From Adineta steineri (taxonomy: Eukaryota > Rotifera > Eurotatoria > Adinetida > Adinetidae): a stretch of DNA of 64,000 nt. Below are positions 61,699 through 64,000 of this stretch, piece after piece (the stretch's first letter is position 1; each line of letters starts with the position of its first letter). Under the pieces are notes generated by a model, which worked only from the letters and a program-made list of their open reading frames with translations, ran no database searches and was not told the DNA's origin. The DNA is taken from NCBI GenBank assembly GCA_905250115.1, contig CAJNOI010000214.1, positions 40,402-104,401 of the forward strand. Direction: 5' to 3'. The translations under genes were made by a program, and so were the position numbers.

Positions 61699-64000
61699 AT
61701 CTAAATTTACTGGAATAAATATTTGCACTTTTTCAATGGTGTCATTGTCAGCTCTTTTTCTTTTCTTCGTTTATTCGACGTGACAAAAAATTACATTGAT
61801 AATATTGTTTACATTCATCCTTCACTTACTCTCCCACCTAATTTCTGTTCGTTTTTTTGTAAAAGTGCATTCATCGTTATAGTTATACGCATTGATGTAT
61901 AGTTATAATTTAGAGTGTGAACATGAAATGACGCGATTTTTAATAATGAAACGCTCTCTATAACATTTCTAATTTATATTCAATGCATTCAAGATACATG
62001 TTTGATTTAATATTACTCTTTTTGATATTTTTTCCATAGAAAGTTTATGTAACAATCGAAAATTCTTCTAATACTTGAAATAGTTTTATTAAATTCGCAA
62101 TTACGTATCAACTTAACCCGATTGACTATGTAAATAGAATAATATCATATACTTATTTAAAGAATAGAAACCTTGGTTTTATTTAAATATTAATTATATC
62201 TAAGGTGTCGACGCTCTTTATGACACTTGGTTTCCATAATCATAGTTGTATACTTGTGAAACATTATACTAGTTGACTATGAGATCTTTTAGTACCTAAT
62301 ATTTTACTTATCTCATATCGTTTCATTCTTATATGCAAAAGAAAATATATAGTATTTAACTGATTACTAGAAGACGTTGATTGTTATTCACATTATAAGA
62401 AAATTCTTCAAGTTATTCGTAGGATCCGGAAAAAAAATTTTGCGTTCTGATAGATTAGTATTGGTTACTGAGATTTATCAAACGTTGTGAAAATAAGCAT
62501 AAAAAGTGTGTTTTGGAACTTTAGATTATGATCATATAAATTTGTTTAATGCCATTGTTTATTAAAAGTTTTATTAGAAATGAACCAATATAGAGTTAGA
62601 ATAGTTTTTCTTGACACATACAATCTTTGCAGAACGCTTCGATAGATATTCTTCAATTGACACCTTCTTTGTTCATTCTTATTGAATTATTTACACAGAT
62701 TGTATATAGATTAATCTTCTATATGATTTCTTTTGCTTTCAAATACAAGCTACTACGATGACAACTAACACAATAATTTCCAGAGAAACTATTGAATAAA
62801 AATATGGCAATTCAATTTAATCAGTAATTTTTATTATATTTTCATTTATTGTTTCTATTTTGATTGTATTTGATCCTATAACATTTGAATTTTATTAACA
62901 AAAGTTATATATATACATTTTTCTAGTAAAAAAAACTTTATAGACAGAAGAGAAAAATCAAATTTTGAATATTTAGTGTTGATATATTTTCATTTCTCAC
63001 TTAACTACCTGTCCATGAGACAAACATAATAAAAAACAAATGCGCAAATAAATAAGAAAAAAAATAAAACATCATTTATTACTTGTCAAACTACACATGT
63101 CATGAACGCAGCGAAGTATAATTCCTCTCATTGAGTAGATAATAGACATCAAGCAAGTGTATTCATAGTGAAAAAATTACTAAATATTTATGTATTTATC
63201 TATTTCTATCGTATATCCATCGTTTGTAATATAACTAATAATATTCAGATCTACCATAAAATACCTAATTCATCATTACAATATTGATAAAAAAATTTGA
63301 AACAGTGAATAAGATAGTACATTCTAGTAATAACTGTATCGATCAAGAAAATATTGTTTACTATCATCCATAAAGATTTGCAATAGAAAATACTGTTGTC
63401 GTATATATAATAGAAATTAAAACACAAATTGGATCATTTTCTATAGAATATTAGTATTTCATTCCTTTTTTTATCATTAATATTACATATTTCACACTAT
63501 TGTTTAAAATGTCACATATATATTATATAGTAAAACTAAAGACGAAATGCATAATTATTTGATTACAAAGAACTACATTTTATACCCTATAAGAGCTCTT
63601 TTTTAAAATATATTTTTCTAAAACTTTTTTGTATCGTAATGGATCAGTTATATTTCATATTTGTAACATGAACTACAATAACTATGTACTCTTCATGCAT
63701 TCTTTCAAACTAGTAAAAGTATGAAGAAGGTTATCTGATATGAAGATAAATTCGGTTTCTGATGGAATGACAATATCATCTAAGAAACGAAGTGCGTTAA
63801 TTTGATTCTGCATTTGTGGAAGATATTTATAATGAAAAAATATAAAAATCATGTCAGGATACAAATCGATAATCAATATAATAAGTCTGAAAAACGATGC
63901 TGATAGAAGGTAGGAAGTTTGATAAAAGAATTATACAAATATTATACAAGATCATACATGATCTTACTGACAATCCAATATTATAAGAATCATACCAATA
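61699..64000. other. Gene-free stretch to the window end
   Basis: No supported gene. A frame at 63682-63876 (minus) could be a terminal exon of a gene beyond the window, but no splice partner is visible. A near-palindrome AAGATCATACATGATCTT lies at about 63948-63965. Confidence 0.35.

Noticed and set aside
63682-63876. 64-codon frame near the right edge
   Set aside because: Could be a terminal exon of a gene outside the window, but no splice acceptor or family could be confirmed.
1-64000. tRNA, rRNA, CRISPR array or transposase genes
   Set aside because: Read through on both strands by eye; none with supporting structure was found. A tRNA scan was not possible here.

Overview
This window is nuclear DNA of an animal, most likely a bdelloid rotifer. 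The evidence is AT-rich sequence, compact genes cut by many GT-AG introns of about 50-70 bases, a set of conserved metazoan housekeeping genes, a secreted group 3 LEA (desiccation) protein of the kind bdelloids carry, and tightly packed same-strand gene runs with a splice acceptor just before the downstream ATG, as expected for spliced-leader trans-splicing and operons. Species cannot be fixed from the sequence. Gene names come from reading the translated exons against remembered family members; no database search was run.

Left third (1-22.8 kb). A small single-membrane-span protein lies at 981-1220. A run on the minus strand reads NDUFA10, ENY2, CMC1 and POP5 (7810 down to 3395) with gaps of about 175, 99 and 48 bases. 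A RING E3 ligase of the RNF115/RNF126 type (8253-9404, plus) diverges from it. Ribosomal protein eS7 (RPS7, minus) and DONSON (plus) are head to head, followed by a cyclin I-like gene (15571-17311). The next 5 kb is gene-poor. It holds a decayed, inverted copy of part of the neighbouring RB1CC1 gene, a one-exon PPR-like protein and another single-span microprotein.

Middle (22.8-40 kb). RB1CC1/FIP200, the autophagy scaffold, fills 22848-28666 on the minus strand. The LEA gene (31574-32802) has internal exons that are mostly whole multiples of the 33-base LEA unit. A secreted single-EGF gene is broken by a one-base shift (35294-35582). An orphan 208-residue gene (36421-37152) and a 59-residue secreted Cys-rich protein (38847-39026) follow.

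Right third (40-64 kb). Myosin V (49655 down to 40276) has a full motor, six IQ motifs, a coiled coil and a DIL domain. Upstream on the same strand is a second operon-like run, PLEKHA8 (FAPP2), NOM1 and GINS3, with gaps of only 43 and 38 bases. NOM1 carries two one-base shifts in lysine-coding homopolymers, which look like sequence errors. A His/Gly-rich protein lies at 61272-61630. The rest is non-coding.

Four short inverted-repeat elements (MITE-like or foldback) are visible at 2259-2764, 9951-10315, 34602-34760 and, inside a myosin V intron, 47358-47705. No bacterial operon, CRISPR array, rRNA, tRNA or intact transposase gene was seen.
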